Shown here piece after piece: positions 1 to 7,327 of a stretch of DNA of 30,624 bases; position 1 is the first letter of the stretch, and every line of letters starts with the position of its first letter. The notes beneath the pieces are model-generated. The model saw only the letters and a list, made by a program, of their open reading frames with translations. It was not told the origin of the DNA and did not search any database. The stretch is taken from NCBI GenBank assembly GCA_023411715.1, contig JAEYOM010000157.1, forward strand, positions 1 through 30,624, given 5' to 3'. The DNA comes from Bacillota bacterium. Lineage in GTDB: Bacteria; Bacillota; Clostridia; Acetivibrionales; DTU013. The position numbers and the translations under genes are program-made.

Positions 1-501
1 CAAAATATACAAAGCGAGAAATATACTTGCGATAATGGAAAACACAAAACCGATATCGACTTTCATATGGATGATATTATTGATCCCGATGATTATAGCA
101 ACCCCAAGAATCGCAATAATATTGCCCACCCAATGGAAGCGGTTCAACTTCTCCCTGAACAGTATCATTGCCCCTATCCCGACCCATACCGAGGAAAGAT
201 TGACAATTAATGTAGGAAATGTCGTATTGGATACGATTACAGCAGTATTCCAGAATACCAGTTCAAATGCGAAAAAAATGCCGCCCAGTACTGAAAGGCA
301 GATTCCTTTCAAACTCATATCCTTGCTCTTTACCCGGATGTAGAAGGGCAATATGAACAGCGTGGCAAAAAATACCCTATAAAACGAAACAGATATGCCG
401 TTGACCTGAGCTTTCTTTACAAAGAACGCCGATATGGATATGCATGCAATTCCAAAGAACAGCAATATCCACGGTAGCTTTTTTAGTTTTCTTTCATTCA
501 T
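1..501 (-). CDS. EamA/DMT-family transporter, 5' part only (runs off the left edge)
   Basis: The minus-strand frame opens with ATG at 501 and stays open to the window edge, giving about 167 residues. The translation starts MNERKLKKLPWILLFFG and shows alternating hydrophobic helices typical of the drug/metabolite transporter superfamily. Diagnostic stretches include NGISVSFYRVFFATLFILPF, the conserved helix-2/3 region, and NTTFPTLIVNLSSVWVGIGA followed by FREKLNRFHWVGNIIAILGV, the usual end of the first EamA repeat. Four to five membrane helices are visible; the second EamA repeat lies outside the window. A weak AGGATAGG ribosome site lies just upstream, behind a good sigma-A promoter. The family exports metabolites or drugs across the cytoplasmic membrane; the substrate cannot be read from sequence. 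The family call is firm and the function unknown. Confidence 0.85.
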   Translation of the reverse strand, partial: MNERKLKKLPWILLFFGIACISISAFFVKKAQVNGISVSFYRVFFATLFILPFYIRVKSKDMSLKGICLSVLGGIFFAFELVFWNTAVIVSNTTFPTLIVNLSSVWVGIGAMILFREKLNRFHWVGNIIAILGVAIIIGINNIIHMKVDIGFVFSIIASIFLALYIL

Positions 502-551
502 ACTTTTACCTATCCTTTTCCCATTAGTTACTAATTCTGAAAACTTGTTTT

Positions 552-581
552 AGTATAATTCATTTCAGTGGTCCTGGTCAA
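552..581 (-). promoter_or_regulatory. Sigma-A-type promoter for the EamA gene
   Basis: Read on the minus strand, TTGACC (581-576) and TATACT (557-552) are separated by 18 bp. This puts a start site near 545 and leaves a leader of about 45 nt before the ATG at 501. Confidence 0.6.
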
Positions 582-610
582 TACCGTTCACGGGTGAGCA
601 GGCAAAGGGA

Positions 611-640
611 AGCAAATAAAAAGCCACCCTTCCGGGTGAC
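611..640 (-). terminator. Rho-independent terminator after the acyl-CoA synthetase gene
   Basis: On the minus strand, GTCACCC (640-634), loop GGAA and GGGTGGC (629-623) form a 7-bp stem with one G-U pair. It is followed directly by TTTTTATTT. It lies about 125 bp past the stop codon of the synthetase gene; the sequence between (641-764) shows no gene. Confidence 0.75.
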
Positions 641-764
641 TGCTCGAAGTGTTTTGCGATTGACAGTTATTCAGAGCGCGAGTAACGTGTGCCAGTAACA
701 TTCCCTTATAGGGCTTAATCAAGCTACCGGCTTAGATGGTGGTACATGACTTAATTCGTTAATC

Positions 765-2444
765 CTATTTAAGATTGTATTTTTCGATGGCATAATCTTT
801 TAACATGAATTTTTTAATCTTTCCGCTTGCCGTAACAGGAAATTCCTTTACAAACTCGACATATTTAGGTAGTTTAAACTTTGCAAGATTATCTTGAATA
901 AATGATACAACATCCTCCCTGGATAAAGTATGTTTATCTTCAATAATTACAAAAGCACATATCTCCTCTCCGAGGTTTTTGTCAGGAACACCTATGACTG
1001 CGGCTTCTTTTATAGATGCATGCGTTGCTAACAGTTCTTCGATTTCTGTAGGGGATATATTTTCACCACCTCTGATGATTATATCTTTTATTCTGCCGAT
1101 AATCTTACAATAGCCTTCGTCATCTTTAATAGCTAAATCTCCAGTGTGCAGCCATCCGTCTTTGTCTATCACCTTTTGTGTAGCCTCTGGGTTTTTGTAG
1201 TATCCCTTCATGATATATTCCGTTTTAGTGATTAGCTCTCCCTCTACACCATTAGGTACTTCTATTCCAGTGGCAGGATTGAATATCTTTATTTCTGTTC
1301 CGAACATACCCCGCCCGACAGTGTTTATTCTCATTTCAAATGGGTCGGAAATGAGAGTTTGTGTTATACCCAAAGCTTCAGTCAGTCCATAAACGATACA
1401 GAGTTCTTTCATATTCATTTTATTCATTATTTCATTCATGAGGTCAGGATGGCAATAAGAGCCGGCAATCATGCCTTTTCGCAGATTAGATAAATCGAAG
1501 CTGTCAAAGTTGGGATGGGAAAGAAGGAATTTAAACATAGTAGGGACTCCATTTAATCCCGTACATTTTTCTTTGTCCAGATATTCAAGAACTTTTGTTG
1601 TTTGAAATTTGTCAACAAGCACTATTGTCGACCCATATAACAAACATTGAATAGCACTTAAAACACATCCCATTACATGAAAGAGCGGGAGACATACAAG
1701 TAATCTGTCTTTCTCAGAATAATCAAGGTTTTTCCCTGAAATGACAGCATTATTAATCATATTGTAATGCGTGGACATTACGGCTTTAGGATTTCCTGTA
1801 GTACCTGATGTGTATTGAATATTTGTTGTATCATAACAGTCTAATGAATTGCTTCTTTCAAGTAATTCCTCATCGGACACATCTTTGCCTATTTCTATAA
1901 GATTCTCAAGAGACATCAAGTTTTTATCTTCACCATCTGAACTTATAACACTCTTCATATCAGGAAGAGCTTTGCTTGATAGCTTTCCTGGTAAGCAATA
2001 TTTGAGTTCTGGGCATATGGAATACACGGAATCAGTATAATTGTTTCCACTATATCCTTTTGAGAAAAAGAGAGCTTTTGAATTGGAGTGTTTTAAAACA
2101 TATTCAAGCTCATGCTTACTGTAATCTGAATTAATACATACGAGAACTGCTCCGACTTTGGCAGTCGCTATTTGAAGTGCAATCCATTCTGGACTGTTCA
2201 ATGACCAAATTGATAAATGATCTCCTTTATTTATCCCCAGTTTCAGTAACCCCTTTGCTATACCATCATACATTTTCTTAAAATCTCTGTAAGAATACCG
2301 GACATTTTTGTCCCTGCAGACTATGGCTTCATTATTTTCATATTTGATACACATTCTGTCAATGATGCCGCCAATTGTTTCTTTTGAAAAATCCTCCTTT
2401 TCACCTCTAGACATACACTCACATGTCGGAATCCAACACTGCAT
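765..2444 (-). CDS. AMP-dependent acyl-CoA synthetase / fatty acid-CoA ligase
   Basis: ANL-superfamily adenylating enzyme: it activates a carboxylic acid with ATP to an acyl-adenylate and transfers it to CoA. Visible motifs are the P-loop-like YTSGTTGNPKAVMSTH (A3) near residue 208, LCIVYGLTEALGITQT (A5), GWLHTGDLAIKDDEGYCKIIGR (A7/A8), the hinge RIKDIIIRGGENISPTEIEE, and the C-terminal catalytic-lysine motif VTASGKIKKFML. The length of about 559 residues is normal for the family. An upstream in-frame GTG at 2477 would add 11 residues. ATG 2444 is preferred because GGGAGGG sits 5 nt upstream of it, whereas the GTG has no ribosome site. The gene is divergent from a condensation-domain gene and ends before a terminator. 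The pairing suggests that it supplies an acyl donor to that acyltransferase (inference). Chain length and substrate cannot be assigned. Confidence 0.9.
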   Translation of the reverse strand: MQCWIPTCECMSRGEKEDFSKETIGGIIDRMCIKYENNEAIVCRDKNVRYSYRDFKKMYDGIAKGLLKLGINKGDHLSIWSLNSPEWIALQIATAKVGAVLVCINSDYSKHELEYVLKHSNSKALFFSKGYSGNNYTDSVYSICPELKYCLPGKLSSKALPDMKSVISSDGEDKNLMSLENLIEIGKDVSDEELLERSNSLDCYDTTNIQYTSGTTGNPKAVMSTHYNMINNAVISGKNLDYSEKDRLLVCLPLFHVMGCVLSAIQCLLYGSTIVLVDKFQTTKVLEYLDKEKCTGLNGVPTMFKFLLSHPNFDSFDLSNLRKGMIAGSYCHPDLMNEIMNKMNMKELCIVYGLTEALGITQTLISDPFEMRINTVGRGMFGTEIKIFNPATGIEVPNGVEGELITKTEYIMKGYYKNPEATQKVIDKDGWLHTGDLAIKDDEGYCKIIGRIKDIIIRGGENISPTEIEELLATHASIKEAAVIGVPDKNLGEEICAFVIIEDKHTLSREDVVSFIQDNLAKFKLPKYVEFVKEFPVTASGKIKKFMLKDYAIEKYNLK

Positions 2445-2547
2445 ATGTTTCCCTCCCAAATTCACATCTATCATCACTTTTTCAAATCTTGCAAAATAGC
2501 ATCTTAGATTTACTGAAAATTCAACTTAATATGTATAGCCATAATAT

Positions 2548-2659
2548 GTTTACATAAATGAAAATGTGAAACCAAATTCAGAGTTTATTACCTCTAATTT
2601 ACTGTAACATTCGCATATATATTCACATAATATAGACTACATAATTACGTTTACATAAA
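2548..2659. promoter_or_regulatory. Divergent control region with repeated GTTTACATAAA elements
   Basis: The AT-rich gap between the two divergent genes holds an 11-bp direct repeat, GTTTACATAAA, at 2548-2558 and 2649-2659. The first copy is half of an imperfect inverted repeat: GTTTACAT at 2548-2555 faces ATGTGAAAC at 2564-2572. These are candidate operator sites for shared control of both genes. No regulator is encoded next to them. I could not fix -10/-35 boxes with confidence. Confidence 0.4.
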
Positions 2660-2747
2660 AATACCACAAATTTTTATTACTATATAGACTTCATGGTAAC
2701 AGGAAAGTTGAAAATATTTTAAATCTAATTGATGGGAGCGATTTATC

Positions 2748-4178
2748 ATGAAAGTAAAGGACCTATTATCTCCTTCGTTTGGATATATTAGTAATAAATT
2801 TTCGAAATCTTTTGAAAAAATTAAGGCGGAGCGTAAAAAAATAAAAAATAGTTCAAATTATATACCAGCTGACGGGCAGGATATATATAATTACGTTGCT
2901 CGTTACAGAATTGCAAATTCTCAGACTCAAGTGGTAATGAAGCTCGACAGCGGGCTGGATTTCGATAAGCTATCAAAAGCAGTAAGATTGTCATTTGATG
3001 CTGAACCTGTTTTCGGGTGCCGTTTTGTTAAAAGCACTCATCCTTATTGGAAACGTATAAATGACATTGACTGTGATGAATTTTGTACGTTTGAGGAAAC
3101 TGACAATCCGGATGCAGCTGTTCAAAAATTCCTGGATATCCCTTTAGATCTGGATAAAGGACCTATGGCCAAGGTAAAACTAATACGATCAGGACTCAGT
3201 GATATATTGTGTGTAAAAGTTAGCCATGTATGCTGTGACGGCCCTGGTGCGAAGGAATACTTTTTACTTCTTGCGGATATTTACTCTAAAATCGATAAGG
3301 AAAGCATCGATTATACTCCAATACAAAGTATACGAAATAAAAATGACTGGATTAGACTGTTTAAGGCACATGATATAGATGTTTCACAAGCAATTTTGAA
3401 CATGAAACCAATAAAAACGCATCAATTGTGGAAATTTCCATGGAGAAACAACCGAATCGGTGCTACCCGATTTGTTGTCTGCAAGCTTCCGGACGGTCAG
3501 CTTGATGAAATGAAAAGGTATTCAAAAGCAAGAGGGGCAACGATCAATGATGTGATTCTAACTGCTGTCTACAGGGTTATGTTTAAAATATCCAAGCCTC
3601 CATATGGCGTACCGATGGATATTCCTATAACGCTTGATTTGCGTCGCTATCTTCCGGATCAAAAAACTGAGGCAATAAGGAATTTTGCCGGCGGAATTGT
3701 AACAACGATGGCCAGAAAAAAGCGTGAATCTTTTTCTGAAACCTTATCAAGGGTAATGTCTACGACAAAAATATTAAAAAACGATCACCCGAGAATAGAA
3801 GATGCTGTATGGGGAGAAGGTGTTGGAAATATAAATTTCTTCCAATACACCGGCTATTTTAAAGCCTTATCACAAATGGTTGATTTGACTTCGCATAATC
3901 CGTTTCATGCTACTGACAAGTGTAGTATAGTTTTTGCAAACCTTGGCTTTGTATCTAAATCACCAATTAAATTTGGCGAACACGCCGTTACCGACGCATA
4001 TATTGTCCCGCCAGTTTTACGTGCACCCGGGATCCTCCTTATTGCAACCACTTATAATAGTATAATAACGTTGGCAGTTGGTTATTATGAGCCTTCAGTT
4101 CATCGAAGCGTTATGAAGAATCTTCTTGATAAAATTAAGGATGAATTAGAAGGTTGTAAACAACCATCCGAAGAATAG
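2748..4178 (+). CDS. Stand-alone condensation-domain acyltransferase-like protein
   Basis: This 476-residue protein resembles the NRPS condensation / PapA / wax-ester-synthase acyltransferase superfamily. The active-site motif HxxxDG is visible as HVCCDG at residues 160-165, preceded by the typical strand DILCVKVS. The N-terminal part (NYVARYRIANSQTQVVMKLDSGLDFDKLSKAVRLSFDAEPVFGCRF) matches the substrate-entry half of such proteins. RRYLPDQKTEAIRNFAGGIVT and CSIVFANLGFVSKSPIKFG match the C-terminal half. It has no carrier or adenylation domain and no signal peptide. GGGAG lies 9 nt before the ATG. The family joins an acyl-thioester to an amine or alcohol acceptor. With the divergent acyl-CoA synthetase it may form a two-gene lipid or amide ester pathway (inference). 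The acceptor is unknown. Confidence 0.75.
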   Translation: MKVKDLLSPSFGYISNKFSKSFEKIKAERKKIKNSSNYIPADGQDIYNYVARYRIANSQTQVVMKLDSGLDFDKLSKAVRLSFDAEPVFGCRFVKSTHPYWKRINDIDCDEFCTFEETDNPDAAVQKFLDIPLDLDKGPMAKVKLIRSGLSDILCVKVSHVCCDGPGAKEYFLLLADIYSKIDKESIDYTPIQSIRNKNDWIRLFKAHDIDVSQAILNMKPIKTHQLWKFPWRNNRIGATRFVVCKLPDGQLDEMKRYSKARGATINDVILTAVYRVMFKISKPPYGVPMDIPITLDLRRYLPDQKTEAIRNFAGGIVTTMARKKRESFSETLSRVMSTTKILKNDHPRIEDAVWGEGVGNINFFQYTGYFKALSQMVDLTSHNPFHATDKCSIVFANLGFVSKSPIKFGEHAVTDAYIVPPVLRAPGILLIATTYNSIITLAVGYYEPSVHRSVMKNLLDKIKDELEGCKQPSEE

Positions 4179-4438
4179 CATAATATTTGATCAAAGTGAT
4201 GCTGGAAGCGATATTGAATGTGGAGCTTGATGGAAAAGTGGCCTAGTCTGTGCCCGGCGAAGACTTTATGAGCAAATATGTTATTTATTTGCCAGACGAA
4301 ATTGTGAGAAAGTATACCTGAGCAAAAATCGTTATAAATTGCTTCTAATATGAATAACGGATAAGACCATGATTACCAAAGAGTGCAGTTCAATAAAATA
4401 CAAAAGCTACTTCGCCGCCAAGGGGTTACCAGCTTAAA

Positions 4439-4455
4439 CGGCATCTTTTTTGACC
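4439..4455 (+). repeat. Copy 1 of a 17-bp direct repeat (CGGCATCTTTTTTGACC)
   Basis: It is identical to 5177-5193, 738 bp away in the same orientation, and similarity extends weakly on both sides (CCAAGG upstream, CAAG downstream). The two copies bracket the palindrome and the EamA remnant. They could be ends of a lost mobile element or a duplicated gene fragment. Confidence 0.6.
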
Positions 4456-4557
4456 ACTCAAGACATGTGGAGACGTGTGTTTTATTAACTCGAAAAAGTT
4501 CAATAGATTATAATGTGAAAATAGAAATTAAAATGTAGGTATAAGGTGATACAGATA

Positions 4558-4608
4558 ATACATATTTTGAACATATAGTTATATTAACTATATGTTCAAA
4601 ATATGTAT
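4558..4608. repeat. Perfect 24-bp inverted repeat with a 3-nt loop
   Basis: The left arm 4558-4581 (ATACATATTTTG then AACATATAGTTA) and the right arm 4585-4608 are exact reverse complements, separated by TAT. The arms are almost entirely A/T with a GAAC/GTTC core. There is no T-run on either side, so it is not an obvious terminator. Candidate roles are a cruciform-type regulator site, a mobile-element end or a small structured RNA. Confidence 0.9.
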
Positions 4609-4733
4609 GGATATCTTTCGTTAGCGTCCCATCGGCTTTCGGTATCAATCTTTATTTAACTAAGTATAAAAAATATAACATGCATGTAAGGGGGCCATTG
4701 TCACTTGTGATAGGCGGAGGTTAAATCCATTTC

Positions 4734-5147
4734 CTACCGTATATTGTCTGTTTTGGATATCGATTTTATGTGATGGCCATTATCTATTAACAGCAACGTA
4801 ATAACAAGCCCTACCAGAACGAGAACCCCTCCGATTATATGGTAAACCGTGAACGCTTTATTCAGGACGATTACGGGAAATACAGCGGTAAGTATCGGTT
4901 GATGCAATGTAAGTATTGAAACTGAGGATGAATCAATATAACCGAGGGCATAATTAATTGAAAAGTATCCCCCAACCTGTGTGATCAAGCCCAGGCACAA
5001 CAAAAAGGCCCAGGATGGCAGAGAGAATTTTAGGTATAGCGGACATATGATTTTGGATGAAGAGTTGGGAAAGGATGCCCGGCATATTAAACAGATACTT
5101 GATAGAATAGATACAAAATCTTGTGCAGGGGATATCAGAAAAATCAT
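4734..5147 (-). pseudogene. Remnant of an EamA/DMT transporter (C-terminal half)
   Basis: The downstream two thirds of this minus-strand frame is a clear second EamA repeat: SWAFLLCLGLITQVGGYFSI, NYALGYIDSSSVSILTLHQP, ILTAVFPVIVLNKAFTVYHI, IGGVLVLVGLVITLLLIDNG. The first five helices are absent, and the opening MIFLISPAQDFVSILSSICL does not look like a transporter start. No ribosome site is seen. The upstream end runs into the second copy of the 17-bp repeat at 5177-5193. I read it as a truncated, probably non-functional copy. Whether it derives from a relative of the gene at the left edge cannot be tested, because only the opposite half of that gene is in view. Confidence 0.7.
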
Positions 5148-5176
5148 CTTTCCACCAAGGCCCCACTAGGCTCAAG

Positions 5177-5193
5177 CGGCATCTTTTTTGACC
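5177..5193 (+). repeat. Copy 2 of the 17-bp direct repeat
   Basis: It is identical to 4439-4455. It lies at the upstream end of the EamA remnant. The following 220 bp up to the tetR-type promoter show no gene. Confidence 0.6.
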
Positions 5194-5419
5194 GTTCAAG
5201 GTATACATAAAGTAAAGCGTTGTGAGAATTGAGAGGCTGAAAAGCTTTAAATTTAGGCATACAGAGGTTTAGTCCATAGGTAGCCGGCAGGTAACCCTAG
5301 AGAGTATAGAAAAGATGACATTTAGTTCAAATGCTTATATTTTGAGGTTTAAAAGTATTTGGATATATTGCGTATCTGTTTGTAGACATTAATAGTGATT
5401 AAAGTCACAAAGAAAAGGA

Positions 5420-5448
5420 TTGACAATAGGGAAAAATATGTATAAAAT
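5420..5448 (+). promoter_or_regulatory. Sigma-A promoter of the TetR/SMR operon
   Basis: TTGACA (5420-5425) and TAAAAT (5443-5448) are separated by exactly 17 bp. It is one of the best promoter matches in the window, placed about 50 bp before the regulator start codon. Confidence 0.85.
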
Positions 5449-5455
5449 ATTTATC

Positions 5456-5475
5456 GGTTGGATGTATAACCAACC
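5456..5475. promoter_or_regulatory. Palindromic operator, probable TetR autoregulation site
   Basis: GGTTGG-ATGTATAA-CCAACC is a 20-bp palindrome (8 of 10 positions symmetric) beginning 7 bp after the -10 box, so it covers the expected transcription start. This is a standard place for a TetR-family repressor that controls its own operon. Confidence 0.7.
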
Positions 5476-5500
5476 AATAGAATGAAAGGAAGTGCCTACT

Positions 5501-6100
5501 ATGTCTCCTAGGTCAGAGGAACAGTATCAGGATATACGCGATAGCCGTAAAAATCAAATCCTAAACGCAGCTTTAAAAGTTTTTGCTAAACGGGGGTTGA
5601 CGGCTACCAAGATAACGGATATTTCATCAGAAGCAAACTTGAGCCACGGGTTGGTACATCATTATTTTAAATCTAAAGAGGAAATTTTTATCGAAGTGAC
5701 TCGTCAAACCATAGAAAAATCTTCTACAGCGTTTGCAAAAATTGCAAATCTAGAAGCGAGTCCTTTTGAGATTATTAAAATCATAACCGAAAGAAATATA
5801 CTAACCACTGACGTTGAAGAAAATGCTTTAAGGTGGTTGTTCATGATTAATCTGACCATATCCGATGTTGTTCCCCAGGAAGCCAAAATGCTCTCCGCTT
5901 CCAGTTATGCGCCACTTAATATGATTACCGAACTTATCCGGAAAGGACAAAGCCTTGGTGAAATAGCAGATGGCGACCCTGAACGTCTAGCGGTAGCATA
6001 TTGGGCTATGATCCAGGGATTGATCCTGTTCCGTTATAATAAGGAATTGAATCTTCCTATGCCGGAAATTGATACAGTTTTAAAAATATTAAAGCCGTAA
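5501..6100 (+). CDS. TetR/AcrR-family transcriptional repressor
   Basis: This protein of about 199 residues has the N-terminal TetR helix-turn-helix: RKNQILNAALKVFAKRGLTA, then TKITDISSEANLSHGLVHHYFKSKEEIF near residues 15-62. A divergent ligand-binding C-terminal domain follows. The start is taken as ATG 5501, 8 nt after AAAGGAAG. An in-frame GTG at 5492 overlaps that ribosome site and is unlikely. The gene is first in a tight three-gene operon: 25 bp to the first small transporter and 20 bp between the two transporters. TetR proteins commonly repress an adjacent efflux system until they bind its substrate; the operator over its own start site fits this. The ligand is unknown. Confidence 0.9.
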   Translation: MSPRSEEQYQDIRDSRKNQILNAALKVFAKRGLTATKITDISSEANLSHGLVHHYFKSKEEIFIEVTRQTIEKSSTAFAKIANLEASPFEIIKIITERNILTTDVEENALRWLFMINLTISDVVPQEAKMLSASSYAPLNMITELIRKGQSLGEIADGDPERLAVAYWAMIQGLILFRYNKELNLPMPEIDTVLKILKP

Positions 6101-6125
6101 GAATTTTTGTGAAAGGTAAATAGAC

Positions 6126-6485
6126 ATGCATCAGACAATATTTATTCTTTTATTGATAATATCAGCAATTATGCAGTCTTTAGCTGTTGCAACCATGAAA
6201 AAAGCTTCAGCACTCCCGAAGGAAAAAACAGAAGTTTTAGGTAAACGTCAAGGTAAAGTTTTACTTATGACAATAACGATGATTTTGTTTACGGTGAGTT
6301 TCCCACTATATGCGGTAGGGTTATCTGGGATCAATTTATCTATTGCCCAACCTGTTTTTTCAGCTTCAATTTTCGTTGCAACCATAGTGCTTTCGGTTTT
6401 GATTTTTCATGAAAGAGTTAATGTACAGCGAATTGCAGGTATTAGCGTTATTATTTCGGGGATTATCACTGTAATTTCAAAATAG
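6126..6485 (+). CDS. SMR-like four-helix membrane protein, subunit 1
   Basis: This 119-residue protein has four predicted membrane helices and is laid out like small multidrug resistance (SMR) proteins. Helix 1 is IFILLLIISAIMQSLAVATM followed by KK. The third-helix region is INLSIAQPVFSASIF, and the C-terminus FHERVNVQRIAGISVIISGI matches the SMR/DMT ending (ER, then a basic residue, then IAG). Ungapped alignment to EmrE through the shared M-K after helix 1 puts Gln17 at the place of the essential proton-coupling Glu14. The EmrE Trp63 position also lacks Trp. The protein therefore may not be a classical proton/drug antiporter. It pairs with a similar protein 20 bp downstream, as in two-component SMR pumps. 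Function is probably transport of a small molecule; the substrate is unknown. Confidence 0.75.
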   Translation: MHQTIFILLLIISAIMQSLAVATMKKASALPKEKTEVLGKRQGKVLLMTITMILFTVSFPLYAVGLSGINLSIAQPVFSASIFVATIVLSVLIFHERVNVQRIAGISVIISGIITVISK

Positions 6486-6505
6486 AGAGGTGAAAAGTAG
6501 AGTTT

Positions 6506-6898
6506 ATGAATTATAAAGCTATTGTAACAATAATATTTGGAGCTTGTATTCAATCAAGCGGATCAGCGATATTGAAGTATGCAACTTCCATGATAAAGAG
6601 TCAGTATCATAACAATACCTACTGCGCCTTAGGCTTTATTGCAGCTATATTACTGTTTTGCTGTGGGTTTCCCTTGTATAGCCGGGGGTTGTCCAAATTA
6701 AAAATATCAATCGCCCAGCCTGTTTTTTCCTCTACAATGTTTCTTGTTAGTACATTGATTTCTCTGTTGGTTTTTAAGGATAAAATAGCAGTACATCAGA
6801 TTGCAGGGCTTTTTGCAATCATTGCAGGTGTTACAGTAGTGATAAGCTCAACAGATTCTACCACAGATATGGCGTCATCTACGGATGTATCAAAGTAA
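6506..6898 (+). CDS. SMR-like four-helix membrane protein, subunit 2
   Basis: This 130-residue partner of the preceding gene has the same layout: helix 1 IVTIIFGACIQSSGSAILKY, then CALGFIAAILLFCCGFPLYS, KLKISIAQPVFSSTMFLVST, and HQIAGLFAIIAGVTVVISS. It has an extra polar Ser/Thr/Asp tail. As in subunit 1, the residue aligned with EmrE Glu14 is Gln (Gln16). Both subunits share the segment SIAQPVFS, so they are paralogues that probably form a heterodimer. GAGAGGTG lies before the ATG. The gene is the last of the TetR operon. No T-rich terminator is seen; a hairpin lies 200 bp downstream. Confidence 0.75.
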   Translation: MNYKAIVTIIFGACIQSSGSAILKYATSMIKSQYHNNTYCALGFIAAILLFCCGFPLYSRGLSKLKISIAQPVFSSTMFLVSTLISLLVFKDKIAVHQIAGLFAIIAGVTVVISSTDSTTDMASSTDVSK

Positions 6899-7090
6899 AA
6901 AATCTTCTCATAACTCTGTGGGCATGTTGCACCAATTATGCCTCCAACAAAAATATATTTACTTGGTAACCGCTCCATTAGCCCAATTGAAAAGCAAACA
7001 AAGGATGAAATTTCAGCGTAATATAACCTACGCAGGTAGCACTGCCTTCACCTGCTTACAGACAATGATGACGTTTAGGAGCAAACAGAT

Positions 7091-7125
7091 AGGTACCGCA
7101 ATGCAGACAATGCACTGCGGTACCT
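7091..7125. repeat. 15-bp inverted repeat (hairpin) downstream of the SMR pair
   Basis: Arms 7091-7105 (AGGTACCGCAATGCA) and 7111-7125 match at 14 of 15 positions around the loop GACAA. No T-run follows on either strand, so a rho-independent terminator is not supported. The surrounding 6899-7152 holds no recognisable gene. Confidence 0.7.
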
Positions 7126-7152
7126 GTGTAAACAACTCAACGACTTCTTGAT

Positions 7153-7327
7153 TTATTCTATTAAGGCTGCTTTCTGCTTAAAGTTTTGCACAATCTGTGC
7201 TACCTCGGCTCTGGTGACTTTGCCCTTGGGATCAAGCAGGCCGCCGCCCTTGTCGTTGATAATCCCTATTTGATTCGCCCATGTTAGGGCGTTTTTAGCA
7301 TATGGTGATATTTTACTTGCATCCTTT
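7153..7327 (-). pseudogene. Remnant of an SLH-domain surface protein (last SLH repeat)
   Basis: Read on the minus strand the sequence gives KDASKISPYAKNALTWANQI, then GIINDKGGGLLDPKGKVTRA, then EVAQIVQNFKQKAALIE and a TAA stop (7155-7153). This is a nearly complete C-terminal S-layer homology repeat, with the conserved YAKNAL.WA and TRAE motifs. Only this single repeat survives. Immediately upstream the frame runs into a plus-strand glycosidase fragment near 7325. It is the broken end of a wall-anchored protein gene whose remainder is gone. Confidence 0.8.

Larger units (their letters stand above)
4179..4733. other. Decayed intergenic region without an intact gene
   Basis: No complete gene is visible over about 550 bp. 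A short plus-strand frame around 4198-4320 (MLEAILNVELDGKVA, then TAG, then SVPGEDFMSKYVIYLPDEIVRKYT) reads like a protein remnant with an internal stop, but I cannot name the family. The stretch also holds one copy of a 17-bp direct repeat and a long perfect palindrome, listed separately. Confidence 0.5.

Noticed and set aside
581..600. ACCGTTCAC resembling a class A LytTR half-site upstream of the EamA gene
   Set aside because: It is a single copy; no second repeat lies 22 bp away on either side.
4954..5208. Second minus-strand frame overlapping the EamA remnant
   Set aside because: The recognisable transporter helices are in the other frame (4734-5147); this frame has no family features.
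7091..7125. Rho-independent terminator for the SMR operon
   Set aside because: The stem is good but neither side is followed by a T-run, so it is listed only as an inverted repeat.
6885..7151. Plus-strand frame of 88 codons after the SMR pair
   Set aside because: It overlaps the end of subunit 2, has no ribosome site and its composition does not look like protein; a hairpin lies inside it.
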